A stretch of 64,000 nucleotides of DNA from Paenibacillus sp. YN15 (GTDB lineage Bacteria; Bacillota; Bacilli; Paenibacillales; NBRC-103111), in NCBI RefSeq assembly GCF_003285005.1, contig NZ_QMFA01000013.1:94692-158691 (forward strand), in the 5' to 3' direction. Positions within the stretch are counted from its first letter, which is position 1. Every line of letters begins with the position of its first letter. Of the stretch, positions 1 to 7,432 are shown one piece after another. The notes below the pieces were generated by a model that worked only from the letters and a program-made list of their open reading frames with translations, was not told where the DNA came from and ran no database searches. Position numbers and translations under genes: made by a program.

Positions 1-1
1 A

Positions 2-694
2 AAGCTTGCGGTTCATTACGATGATGTGTTTACCCTGGAGCTGAATTGTGTCCCCTTCTATCAATCCATCGGCTGCCCCCGGGTCCATTATCTGCCCCTG
101 GGGGCAAATCCGGCTGTTTTCCGTCCCCAGCCTGTGCCAACCACCTACCGCCGGGACGTAAGCTTTATCGGCTCCGCCTATTGGAACCGGGTTTCCTTCG
201 TCAACAGCATCCTGCCGGTGCTGGAGAACAGCAACTCCATGATCTCCGGATGGTGGTGGGAGCGGCTGCCCTCCGCGAAACGGCTGGGCCAGCGGCTTCA
301 GTCCGGAGTCTGGCTGTCCCCTGAGGAAACGGCCAAATTTTATTACGGCTCCCGCATTGTGTTAAATGTGCACAGAGCCTATGACGACGAGTCCTACAAC
401 TGCAATGTCCGCAAAATTCCCGCATATTCGGTGAATCCGCGGACCTTCGAGATCGCCGCCAGCGGCGCTTTCCAGATGACCGATGAACGCAGCGATTTGC
501 TGAACTTCTATACGCCGGGGGAGGAAGTGGTCACCTTTGCATCCCCGGAGGAATGTATGGAGAAAATCCGGCATTACCTGGCCCACGAGGATGAACGGCG
601 GGAAATCGCCCTCCGCGGGCTCCGCCGGACATTGTCCGACCACACCTACCACAAGCGTATTCAATCGCTCCTGACCAGCGTGTTCACAGACTAA
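2..694 (+). CDS. CgeB-like glycosyltransferase, 5' end outside window
   Basis: The reading frame is open from base 2, so only the C-terminal part of the gene is present. A GTG at 26 is internal. The visible part aligns along its whole length with the C-terminal half of the second CgeB-like protein at 1585-2703: both have YDxVFT, CPR/NPRxHYLP, a conserved FYxGxxxVxNxHR stretch, SVNPRTxEIAAxG and a final RGLRRTxxDHxxxxR. CgeB-type enzymes are GT-B fold glycosyltransferases, and B. subtilis CgeB acts in maturation of the spore surface. The donor and acceptor are not readable from sequence. It stands first in a run of same-strand sugar genes, 28 bp before the SDR gene. Tandem duplication with the 1585 gene is likely, with the SDR gene between the two copies. 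Confidence 0.85.
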   Translation, partial: KLAVHYDDVFTLELNCVPFYQSIGCPRVHYLPLGANPAVFRPQPVPTTYRRDVSFIGSAYWNRVSFVNSILPVLENSNSMISGWWWERLPSAKRLGQRLQSGVWLSPEETAKFYYGSRIVLNVHRAYDDESYNCNVRKIPAYSVNPRTFEIAASGAFQMTDERSDLLNFYTPGEEVVTFASPEECMEKIRHYLAHEDERREIALRGLRRTLSDHTYHKRIQSLLTSVFTD

Positions 695-722
695 TTTTAT
701 GAAGACAAGAGGCGGTGACAGA

Positions 723-1565
723 ATGAAGCTGTTAATATTGGGGGGAAACGGGATGGCGGGCCATGTGCTGGTCCACTATTTCCGCCAAAGACAGGATTGG
801 GAGGTGCTCTACACGTCCCGTGACGGTCGCGATTCCCATGCCCTGTATCTGGACGCCGGGGATGACGGGCAGGTAACGGCGCTGCTGGACCGGCTCCGGC
901 CCGATGTGGTCATCAATGCTATCGGTATCCTGAACCGGGACGCGGAAGAGCATGAAAGGCTGGCGTATCAGGTAAACGGCCTGCTTCCCCATCTGCTCCG
1001 GCAGAAGCTGGGGGAGTGGGGCGGCAAGCTGGTGCATATCAGCACGGACTGTGTGTTTTCGGGAGAGCGGGGAGACTATACGGAGTTTGACCTGCCGGAC
1101 GGGAGCTCCGTATATGCCGTCAGCAAGGCGATGGGCGAGGTCCGGCATCCTCCGCATCTGACGGTCCGGACCTCTATCGTGGGGCCGGAAATCCGCAGCA
1201 GCCGGATCGGCCTGTTCGACTGGTTTATGTCCCGGCAGGGTGTGGTCAAGGGTTATACCGAGGTGTATTGGAACGGCGTCACCACTCTGCAGCTGGCCAA
1301 ATCCGTAGAGCGGATGCTTGCCGCCGGCATCTCCGGACTGGTCCACCTGACCGCCCCCCAAAAAGTAAGCAAATATGAGCTGTTATGTTTGTTTAAGGAA
1401 ATCTTCGGCAAAACCGATGCGGTCATTGTGCCCGACGGCCACTTCCGCCAGGACCGTACGCTCCGCTGCACCAGGGAAGATGCCGCGCTTGCGGTGCCGG
1501 AGTACCGGATTATGCTGGCCGAGCTGCGGGACTGGATGGAATCCGATCCATCCCGGTACATCTGA
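723..1565 (+). CDS. RmlD-like SDR, UDP-sugar C4 reductase
   Basis: A 280-residue Rossmann protein with the dinucleotide motif GGNGMAGH at the N-terminus, an HISTDCVFSG strand and the catalytic YAVSK (YxxxK). It resembles RmlD-type reductases that work with CapE/FnlA-type dehydratases and CapG/FnlC-type epimerases; both partners are encoded at 7422 and 6338. In the published L-QuiNAc route an RmlD homologue (WbvR) reduces the 4-keto intermediate, so this protein is a good candidate for the reduction step; that assignment is inference. The start at 723 is chosen over the ATG at 699 because GAGGCGGTGA lies 7 bases upstream of it. It lies 28 bp after one CgeB-like gene and 19 bp before another. 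dTDP-4-dehydrorhamnose reductase is the main alternative, but no other rml gene is visible. Confidence 0.8.
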   Translation: MKLLILGGNGMAGHVLVHYFRQRQDWEVLYTSRDGRDSHALYLDAGDDGQVTALLDRLRPDVVINAIGILNRDAEEHERLAYQVNGLLPHLLRQKLGEWGGKLVHISTDCVFSGERGDYTEFDLPDGSSVYAVSKAMGEVRHPPHLTVRTSIVGPEIRSSRIGLFDWFMSRQGVVKGYTEVYWNGVTTLQLAKSVERMLAAGISGLVHLTAPQKVSKYELLCLFKEIFGKTDAVIVPDGHFRQDRTLRCTREDAALAVPEYRIMLAELRDWMESDPSRYI

Positions 1566-1584
1566 AGGGGCGGAGGGGATACGC

Positions 1585-2703
1585 ATGAGCAAACGAAAAA
1601 GGCGGCAGAAACCCGGGCCGCCCGCCTTGAGCTATGAAACCGGCTATGCCGCCGGGCGCTCCCACGGCTACCGGACCGGCTGCTGCCAAAGTGTCCTGGA
1701 TACTGTCAATCCGCCGGCTTATCCGGTGCTTCCGCTCCGGGTGCTGTACATTCGGCAGGGTTTTGAAGCCATTGACCGGGGGGTGGAGGAGGCGCTCTCC
1801 GCCCTTGCCGCCGAGCTGCATACAGGCAATCCCGGGGACCTGTACCGTCTGGCGTCCGAGCTTCGTCCCGATCTGGTGCTGGTTATGAACGGGCTTCATG
1901 TGTTCCCCGAGAATCATCTGGAGATGGTCGCCCAGGTACGCGCACAAGGTATCCGGACGGCGGTATGGTTTGCCGATGATCCGTATTTTACGGATTACAC
2001 CCCCTCCATCGCTGCCCAATACGATTATGTATTTACCCATGAGCTTAGCTGTGTGGAGCTGTACCGGCAGGCAGGCAATCCCCGGACCCACTATTTGCCC
2101 ATGGCCACTTCTCCTGCCATTTACCGTCCCATGGCGGTGGAGAACCGGTATCACAGCGATATCTGCTTCATCGGCAACGGCTTTCCCAACCGGATCGCGT
2201 TTTTTAATGAGCTTACCCCTTTTTTGGCCCGGCACAAAATTGTTATTATCGGCGCTTTATGGGAACGGCTGGCCGGATATGAGCGGCTGGCGGAGAACAT
2301 CCGGCTGGCGTGGACGCCGGTGGACGAGACAGTCAAGTTCTATAACGGAGCCAAGCTGGTGATCAATTTGCACCGTGGCGCCGTAGACCCTGTTTACAGC
2401 AAAAACGCCAGGCAAATCGAAGGCCGCTCCGTCAACCCCCGCACCTATGAAATTGCCGCCTGCGGGACCCTTCAGCTGACGGATGTCCGGGAGGATCTGG
2501 CCCTGCATTATGTGCCGGGTCAAGAAATTATCCCTTACGCATCCGCTGCCGAGTTTGTGAGTCTGGCCGATTACTATCTCCGGCATGAGGCGGAGCGGAA
2601 CCGGATCGCTGTCCGCGGGCTTCGCCGCACCATCCTCGACCACTCCTTCCGGTCCAGATTGTCGCAGCTGTTGGCCGTTGTGTTTGAACCGGAACAGGTG
2701 TAG
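1585..2703 (+). CDS. CgeB-like glycosyltransferase with N-terminal glycine-repeat tag
   Basis: 372 residues. The start at 1585 (MSKRKRR) is chosen because CGGAGGGG precedes it; the open frame extends further upstream but only through the SDR gene. The N-terminus is basic (KRKRRQK), then residues 17-32 form a regular tag, YETGYAAGRSHGYRTG, with glycine at every fourth position. The rest is a GT-B glycosyltransferase of the CgeB family, with a Rossmann-like half (VLYIRQGFEAID, RPDLVLVMNGL, AVWFADDPYF) and a nucleotide-sugar half (SVNPRTYEIAACG, RGLRRTILDHS). It is homologous to the partial gene at 2-694. The tag recurs in the basic protein at 3872-4189, suggesting a common binding partner or location. 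Role in spore-surface glycan assembly is inferred from family and context. Confidence 0.85.
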   Translation: MSKRKRRQKPGPPALSYETGYAAGRSHGYRTGCCQSVLDTVNPPAYPVLPLRVLYIRQGFEAIDRGVEEALSALAAELHTGNPGDLYRLASELRPDLVLVMNGLHVFPENHLEMVAQVRAQGIRTAVWFADDPYFTDYTPSIAAQYDYVFTHELSCVELYRQAGNPRTHYLPMATSPAIYRPMAVENRYHSDICFIGNGFPNRIAFFNELTPFLARHKIVIIGALWERLAGYERLAENIRLAWTPVDETVKFYNGAKLVINLHRGAVDPVYSKNARQIEGRSVNPRTYEIAACGTLQLTDVREDLALHYVPGQEIIPYASAAEFVSLADYYLRHEAERNRIAVRGLRRTILDHSFRSRLSQLLAVVFEPEQV

Positions 2704-2741
2704 GAGATGAATGGCCTTTTTTCGGCCCGCTGGATGGATGT

Positions 2742-2772
2742 CCACTCTTTCATGCTACTCTAGCATATGCTA
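2742..2772 (+). promoter_or_regulatory. Candidate sigma-K/sigma-E type promoter
   Basis: CATATGCTA at 2764-2772 fits the CATAnnnTA -10 pattern of mother-cell sigma factors. CCAC at 2742-2745 supplies an AC element 18 bases upstream, slightly more than the usual 16-17. The transcript would begin just before the ribosome binding site of the 2803 gene. Only motif evidence. Confidence 0.35.
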
Positions 2773-2802
2773 CATGAGAAAGCATGGAAGGGGGTGAAAA
2801 AC

Positions 2803-3237
2803 ATGGCAATTTTCTTAGATCAACAAGTATCCCAAAACGCCAGCACATCCGGAGCCATTGCCGTTCCCGTCAGCACTACGCCTACACTGTTCGGCACGCT
2901 CGGCTTGAACGTGTCCGGAGCAGGAGCCAATCTGCGGGTGCACTTTACCGCCACCGTCACCGTAAGCGGCTTGGTCACCGTCCTGACGCCCATTACCATT
3001 GACATCTTCCGGGTAGTCGGCGGGGTTTCAACGCTGATTTTTTCGGTAACGGAAAACCTGCCCGTGGGCACCTTGATTCTGTCCCAGAATGTGGTGACCG
3101 CCAACGGTGTGGATTACCAACCGCCCAATGACGGCTTTATCGTCTACCAGGCCTTCGTCAGCACTCCCGGCGTTCTGGCTGTGTTCCCGACGAGAGTCGG
3201 GCCGGAGAGCTTCAATGCCGAAGCCTATTCCGACTGA
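2803..3237 (+). CDS. Small all-beta putative surface protein
   Basis: 144 residues, start ATG at 2803 behind AAGGGGGTGA. The sequence is rich in alternating hydrophobic, threonine, serine and valine residues with few charges, as in jelly-roll (C1q/TNF or exosporium BclA C-terminal type) proteins. There is no signal peptide, consistent with a protein made in the mother cell and deposited on the spore from the cytoplasm. The C-terminal part (ITIDIFRV, LIFSVTENL, RVGPESFNAEAY) matches the pattern of the protein at 15279-15668 (LEVKIRKY, IVYQMTEAC, RIVGPYSLEGAVY), so the two look like distant paralogues. A candidate sporulation promoter lies upstream and a terminator directly downstream, so it is probably its own transcription unit. 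The function is not known; structural spore-coat or glycan acceptor is inference. Confidence 0.7.
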   Translation: MAIFLDQQVSQNASTSGAIAVPVSTTPTLFGTLGLNVSGAGANLRVHFTATVTVSGLVTVLTPITIDIFRVVGGVSTLIFSVTENLPVGTLILSQNVVTANGVDYQPPNDGFIVYQAFVSTPGVLAVFPTRVGPESFNAEAYSD

Positions 3238-3245
3238 TAGAATGC

Positions 3246-3286
3246 AAAAGGCTCCGCCAAGGGCTCGCCCCAGCGGGCCTTTTTTT
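3246..3286 (+). terminator. Rho-independent terminator
   Basis: AAAAGGC-t-CCGC at 3246-3257 pairs with GCGG-GCCTTTT starting at 3273, followed by a run of seven T. It ends the unit with the 2803 gene. Confidence 0.85.
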
Positions 3287-3392
3287 GCGTGGGGGCGGGT
3301 TTGTATGGATTAGGGTAGGCAAGTATGGAGGAGTGTGTGCAAGTGACAGCAGTATGTACGTTTCTGGCAGGTTAGCTGCTGGCTATCTATTT

Positions 3393-3620
3393 GTAGCGGA
3401 ACTCAGCGACCCTTATTGCGGCAAAAATGGGGGCGGAAAGAGGCTGCGGCGGGGGATAAGGGCTCCTCAGTTCCGTCGCGATACGAATAAGCTCCAAAAG
3501 CTGCTTTAAGAGCGGCTGAGTTCCGTTATCGGCAGCTAAAACGGGGCAGTTGCCCAAATAGCGGAAAGGAGCCTTTCGCTATTGGCACGATATAGCGGAC
3601 AATCCCTATCCGCTATCTTG
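3393..3620. repeat. Intergenic repeat island A (partial and composite)
   Basis: Three related 26-bp units lie at 3393-3418 (plus), 3454-3479 (minus) and 3505-3530 (minus), sharing CGGAACT-C-AG and C-CTTA. Start distances are 61 and about 50 bp, matching positions 2, 3 and 4 of the four-unit islands B-F; the expected first unit near 3343 is absent or decayed. Two further palindromic units (AATAGCGG...CGCTATT) follow at 3555-3585 and 3591-3620 and belong to the same class as island E. The 40 bp at 3484-3523 nearly repeat 49550-49589. The rest of the 3290-3870 gap shows no gene. Confidence 0.7.
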
Positions 3621-3871
3621 AACATAGCTGGCTGGCGGGCTATCTCGCGGGGAATTGCACACGGAGGAGTGGCGCAAACGGAAGGAAACGGATAGTTAGT
3701 GTATACGGAGGCTTTGGGCAAACGGGAGATTTTTGTGCATGCAGGGTTTTTGTGCCGATAACGGGCATATGCGGAGGGATTGGCGTCCCGGCGGGCATAG
3801 GATAAGGTAGCTTAGAAAAACGCTGGCGGGCCCTGCCGCCCCCGGCAGTTCCAATACGTGGAGGTAGACGC

Positions 3872-4189
3872 ATGAAAGCAAAACGTCTGAAAAAGAGCCA
3901 GCGGACTAAAAGGATAAACCCGCATGCCCCGAAGATAAGGGCCAAACGAAGCAAAGCAGTCAAAGGAGCCCACAAAACCGCAAAGTCAGCTCCCAGAGCC
4001 GCCAAAGCCACCAGAGCCGCCAAACCGGCCACCAAAGCCACCAGAGCCGCCAAACCGGCAAAAAGACGCCAAAAGGGCGGCGGGATGTCCCGCCAGGAGC
4101 TTCATGCCTTCAACAACGGCTACGATACCGGTTTTTCCCAGGGCTTTGCCCAGGGAATGCAGGATGGACAGAGCTTTTTGGCCCCGTAG
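3872..4189 (+). CDS. Lys/Arg/Ala-rich protein with C-terminal glycine-repeat tag
   Basis: 105 residues; ATG follows GGAGGTAGACGC. Residues 1-75 are extremely basic and alanine rich, with two near-perfect decapeptide repeats around KATRAAKPA, and resemble a histone H1-like or CotG-like disordered tail. Residues 84-99 form YDTGFSQGFAQGMQDG, the same spaced-glycine tag as residues 17-32 of the glycosyltransferase at 1585. There is no signal peptide or membrane segment. A positively charged disordered region could bind anionic polymers such as DNA, teichoic acid or spore-coat glycan. Its place inside a spore-type glycosylation cluster favours a surface-structural role, but that is inference. A long hairpin terminator follows at 4333. 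Confidence 0.75.
   Translation: MKAKRLKKSQRTKRINPHAPKIRAKRSKAVKGAHKTAKSAPRAAKATRAAKPATKATRAAKPAKRRQKGGGMSRQELHAFNNGYDTGFSQGFAQGMQDGQSFLAP
4002..4059 (+). repeat. 30-bp tandem repeat within basic protein gene
   Basis: 28 bp are identical in two consecutive copies (4002-4029 and 4032-4059) with a 30-bp period, encoding the decapeptide KATRAAKPAT. Such exact in-frame repeats can vary in copy number by slippage. Confidence 0.85.
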
Positions 4190-4332
4190 GCTCCCGGGCT
4201 GCGGACAAGTGGCCAGCCACACCGCCGGCCATCCCGGCTACACTGCCGCTCCCCCAGCCACGCCACCACTTCTCCCAACCATCCCCCTTATAAGCGGGCC
4301 CGCAAGCACCGGCCCAAAAGTCTCCATGAAGC

Positions 4333-4392
4333 GGCGAACAAGGATTGGCGGAAGGATCACCCCTTCCGCATCCCTGGTTCGCCGTTCTTTTT
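4333..4392 (+). terminator. Long three-step hairpin terminator
   Basis: Outer arms GGCGAAC (4333) and GTTCGCC (4377), middle GGAT/ATCC and inner GCGGAAGG/CCTTCCGC pair around a short loop, followed by TTCTTTTT. Apart from this terminator, the 4190-4656 gap shows no convincing gene. Confidence 0.75.
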
Positions 4393-4656
4393 ACCCCCTC
4401 CATATGGGCTTCCACCCCTCCGAAGGTGAAGGACAGACCGGGCCATTCCAAAATTTGTACGTATGCCGGAGGGTCAACTGTCGTGCCCAGTAGGTTGTCT
4501 CCCTAATATATTGTACTATTCGCAGAATACCCGCTAAATGCCGATGGGGTCTGTGCGTCGAAGGGGCTGCGGCTGACGGAGACCGGATTTCCCAGCGGAA
4601 AGCCTTGCCGGTTTTCGCCTGTGCGCAAAACTCTCAGGAGGTGAGATACGCCAAAC

Positions 4657-6333
4657 ATGACCGCCATCCGGTTGAACATCATGCTGTTTTCCCACATATG
4701 CTCCGACACGCATATTACCGGAGCGGAGAAGCTTCTGTTGTTTTGTGCGACGGAGCTGCGGGGCAGCCACAACTGCACCTTGGTTGTGCCCAACGAAGGG
4801 CTGCTTGCGGCGGAAGCCAGAGCAAGAGGCATCTCCACCATTGTGGTTCCCTACCCCAACTTTTATGAAGTGTATTCGCCGGGTCCTTATTTTCGTCAGG
4901 AGCTGGAAGGCTTCATCCGGAATAACGGCGATGCCGTCCAGTCGCTTCTGACATTGCTGCTGGAGCAGCGCCCGGACATGGTCATCGTCAACACCTGTGT
5001 CAATCTGATGCCGGCCTGGGTTTCCCGCTCTCTGGGGATTCCCGTCGGCTGGATGATGACCGAGCAGATTCAGAGCACCAGCTATACGTCCTCTTCAACA
5101 GAAATCATCAGCGCGTATTCGGATTGGATCATCGGGATATCCCACGCAGCCCTCCAGCCCTTCCGGGGAACTCCGGGGGAGGGCAAGATCCGCATTATGT
5201 ACCCCTCCTGGAATGAGGCTGAGCTGGAGCGGGAGATGTGGCCCGTCTACCGCAGTGAAAAGCGGGCGCTCATCGGCTGGAATGATGCCCACCGGGTGAT
5301 CGGATACGTATCCTCGGATATTTATCCCAACAAGGGGCTGGAGCATTTTATCCAAATGGCCATTGAACTGGGAGTGACTTACCCTAATCTGCGGTTTATG
5401 GTGGCGGGCAAGCTGACGGATGTGGGTTATTACGCCAAATGCCTGGAGCAAATCCGGCTGTCGGGGCTCCTGGGGCGCTTTTATTTTCACCCGTTCGAAA
5501 TGCAGATTCAGCAAATTTATCCGGCTATGGATATTCTGGTTATCCCCAGCCTGATTGAAGAGGGCTTCGGCATGACCGCGCTGGAGGGACTGATCTTCGG
5601 CAAAATGGTTGTGACGTACTCCTCCGGCGGGCTGGGCGAAATTATGACCCTCACCGGCAACCGCAGCTATCTGGTGGAGAAGGGCGATGTCCGGGGATTG
5701 ATCGACACAGTGGGTTCCCTTCTGACCAAAGGCGATTTCGTCCAAAGCTGGGGCGTCCGCAACAGCATCGCAGTGGAGAAGGCCTTCGGTATCGACTCTT
5801 ACCGGGGAAGGCTGGGGGATTGGCTGCAGGAGGTGGCCCTGACCCTTCCGGTCCTTGGTCCCCGGCCGCTGCCCCAGGAGGCGCTTCTGCAAAAACCGCC
5901 CTTGCTGCTGAAGGGAGCGGCTCCCGCCGTGTATCTGGTGGAAAACGGCTGCCGGTATCTGTTTTCCGAAGAGTCCGTATTTTTGGGGCGGGGCTTCCGC
6001 TTTCACGAGGTGCTGGCCCTGGATGACGGCTATCTGGGGCGGATTCCCATGGGCGGCGTTCTGGGCACCGGCCAGCCTGCCCTCCCCGCTCAATCGTCCC
6101 GGCGCCATGGGCGCAGGGCAAAAGCGGGCTCCCGCCGCCGGCGGGGACGGGGCCGCACGCTGAAGGCCTGGAAGGGCAAGAGCCAAAAGCTCTCGGCCAG
6201 AAAGAAGAGGTCCGCCCCGGCCAAAGGCAAGCGTTTATCCTCCAAAGCCGTCAGACGCAAGGGAAGCAGGGCTGCAGGCTCCCGACGGAACACCGGTTAC
6301 TCCGGACGGCGGAAAATCAAAAAAAGCGGGTGA
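4657..6333 (+). CDS. GT4 glycosyltransferase with YLVxNG domain and basic tail
   Basis: 558 residues. Residues 1-400 are a GT-B, family GT4 enzyme: an N-terminal acceptor half with DTHITGAEK, then GYVSSDIYPNKGLEHFI and the donor-binding EX7E motif in EEGFGMTALE near residue 302. Residues about 420-468 (YLVENGCRYLF, FLGRGFRFHEVLALDD, RIPMGG) look like the short beta module, pattern YLV-NG-+R-F--G, found in several secreted or surface proteins. Residues 480-558 are an Arg/Lys/Gly/Ser-rich tail with about half basic residues. AGGAGGTGA lies 12 bases before the ATG. The next gene starts 4 bases after the stop, so the two are probably cotranscribed. A basic tail on a glycosyltransferase is unusual and could tether it to the same acidic surface as the protein at 3872. 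Confidence 0.85.
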   Translation: MTAIRLNIMLFSHICSDTHITGAEKLLLFCATELRGSHNCTLVVPNEGLLAAEARARGISTIVVPYPNFYEVYSPGPYFRQELEGFIRNNGDAVQSLLTLLLEQRPDMVIVNTCVNLMPAWVSRSLGIPVGWMMTEQIQSTSYTSSSTEIISAYSDWIIGISHAALQPFRGTPGEGKIRIMYPSWNEAELEREMWPVYRSEKRALIGWNDAHRVIGYVSSDIYPNKGLEHFIQMAIELGVTYPNLRFMVAGKLTDVGYYAKCLEQIRLSGLLGRFYFHPFEMQIQQIYPAMDILVIPSLIEEGFGMTALEGLIFGKMVVTYSSGGLGEIMTLTGNRSYLVEKGDVRGLIDTVGSLLTKGDFVQSWGVRNSIAVEKAFGIDSYRGRLGDWLQEVALTLPVLGPRPLPQEALLQKPPLLLKGAAPAVYLVENGCRYLFSEESVFLGRGFRFHEVLALDDGYLGRIPMGGVLGTGQPALPAQSSRRHGRRAKAGSRRRRGRGRTLKAWKGKSQKLSARKKRSAPAKGKRLSSKAVRRKGSRAAGSRRNTGYSGRRKIKKSG

Positions 6334-6337
6334 TAGT

Positions 6338-7432
6338 ATGAAAATCCTCACGGTTCTGGGCACCAGACCGGAAATTATCCGGCTCTCTCTGGTGATGAAA
6401 AAGCTGGATCAGCTTGCCTCCAAACACATCATTGTTCACACGGGGCAAAATTTTACCTACTCCTTAAGCGAGGTATTCTTCAGGGAGCTGGGCCTGCGGA
6501 AGCCGGATTACATGCTGTCCGACAAGCAGGAATCTCTCGGCAGCCAGATGGCCATCATGTTTCAGCGGATCGAGCAGATTCTGCAGGCGGAGAAACCCGA
6601 CAAGGTGCTTCTTCTGGGGGATACCAACAGCGCTCTGTCAGCCATTCTGGCGGAGCGGATGGGGATTCCGGTGGTTCATATGGAAGCGGGCAACCGCTGC
6701 TTCGACCTGTCCGTTCCCGAGGAGAAGAACCGCCGGGTGATTGACGCCATTTCCTCCTACAATATGCCGTATACCAGACAAAGCAAGGATCATTTGGTGC
6801 GGGAGGGTTTTCCCAGCCACCGGATTATTCTTACCGGAAACCCCATCTACGAGGTTCTGCTGCATTATCAGGACCGGATCGAAAAAAGCACAGTTATGGA
6901 GACGCTGGAGCTGGCGTCCGGACATTATCTCCTGGCTACTGTCCACCGGGCCGAGAACGTGGACCGGCCTGCGCCCTTGCGGGAGATTATGGAGGGGCTG
7001 AACCGGATCGCCAAAAACACAGCTATGCGGATCATTCTCTCCGTCCATCCGAGAACCCGCTCCAGGCTGGCGGCTGTGAGCGATCTGAAGCTTCATCCGC
7101 TGGTGGAGCTTCATGAGCCCTTTGGCTTCTTCGACTTTGTGAAGCTGGAGCAGCACGCGGCCTGCGTCCTGACGGACAGCGGAACGGTTCAGGAGGAATG
7201 CTGCATCTTCCGGGTGCCGACGGTTACGGTGCGCAACAGCACGGAACGTCCGGAGACAGTGGACTGCGGCAGCAATGTGGTATCCGGGGTGGACGCGGAT
7301 TGCATCGAAAGCGCGGCCCAGGTGATGATGGCGGCACCAACCGATTGGGATTGCCCGCAGGGTTATCTGGATACGGATGTATCCGCCAAGGTTGTCAAAT
7401 TTTTATTGGGAGGGAAAGGGTATGTTTCGTGA
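6338..7432 (+). CDS. UDP-HexNAc 2-epimerase, CapG/FnlC type
   Basis: 364 residues, full length for the UDP-GlcNAc 2-epimerase family. It shows VLGTRPEIIRL at the N-terminus, HTGQNF, GDTNSAL, MEAGNRCFD, VPEEKNRRVID and TVHRAENVDR, which carry the expected acidic and histidine catalytic residues. EAGNRCFD is characteristic of CapG/FnlC/WbjD enzymes rather than WecB/MnaA (EAGLRT), so the substrate is more likely a 6-deoxy-HexNAc nucleotide than UDP-GlcNAc. It lies 4 bp after the GT4 gene and its last 11 bp overlap the CapE-like gene, so translation is probably coupled. Inferred job: the C2 epimerisation that completes UDP-L-QuiNAc or UDP-L-FucNAc synthesis in the cytoplasm. Confidence 0.88.
   Translation: MKILTVLGTRPEIIRLSLVMKKLDQLASKHIIVHTGQNFTYSLSEVFFRELGLRKPDYMLSDKQESLGSQMAIMFQRIEQILQAEKPDKVLLLGDTNSALSAILAERMGIPVVHMEAGNRCFDLSVPEEKNRRVIDAISSYNMPYTRQSKDHLVREGFPSHRIILTGNPIYEVLLHYQDRIEKSTVMETLELASGHYLLATVHRAENVDRPAPLREIMEGLNRIAKNTAMRIILSVHPRTRSRLAAVSDLKLHPLVELHEPFGFFDFVKLEQHAACVLTDSGTVQEECCIFRVPTVTVRNSTERPETVDCGSNVVSGVDADCIESAAQVMMAAPTDWDCPQGYLDTDVSAKVVKFLLGGKGYVS

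Noticed and set aside
3393..3620. CRISPR array
   Set aside because: Repeat units alternate direction and differ between copies, spacers are not of uniform unique type, and no cas genes are near. The same holds for the other islands.
4104..4493. 129-codon plus frame and its minus counterpart after the basic protein
   Set aside because: It overlaps the C-terminus of the basic protein and the terminator and is proline-rich in a way typical of shadow frames in GC-rich DNA.
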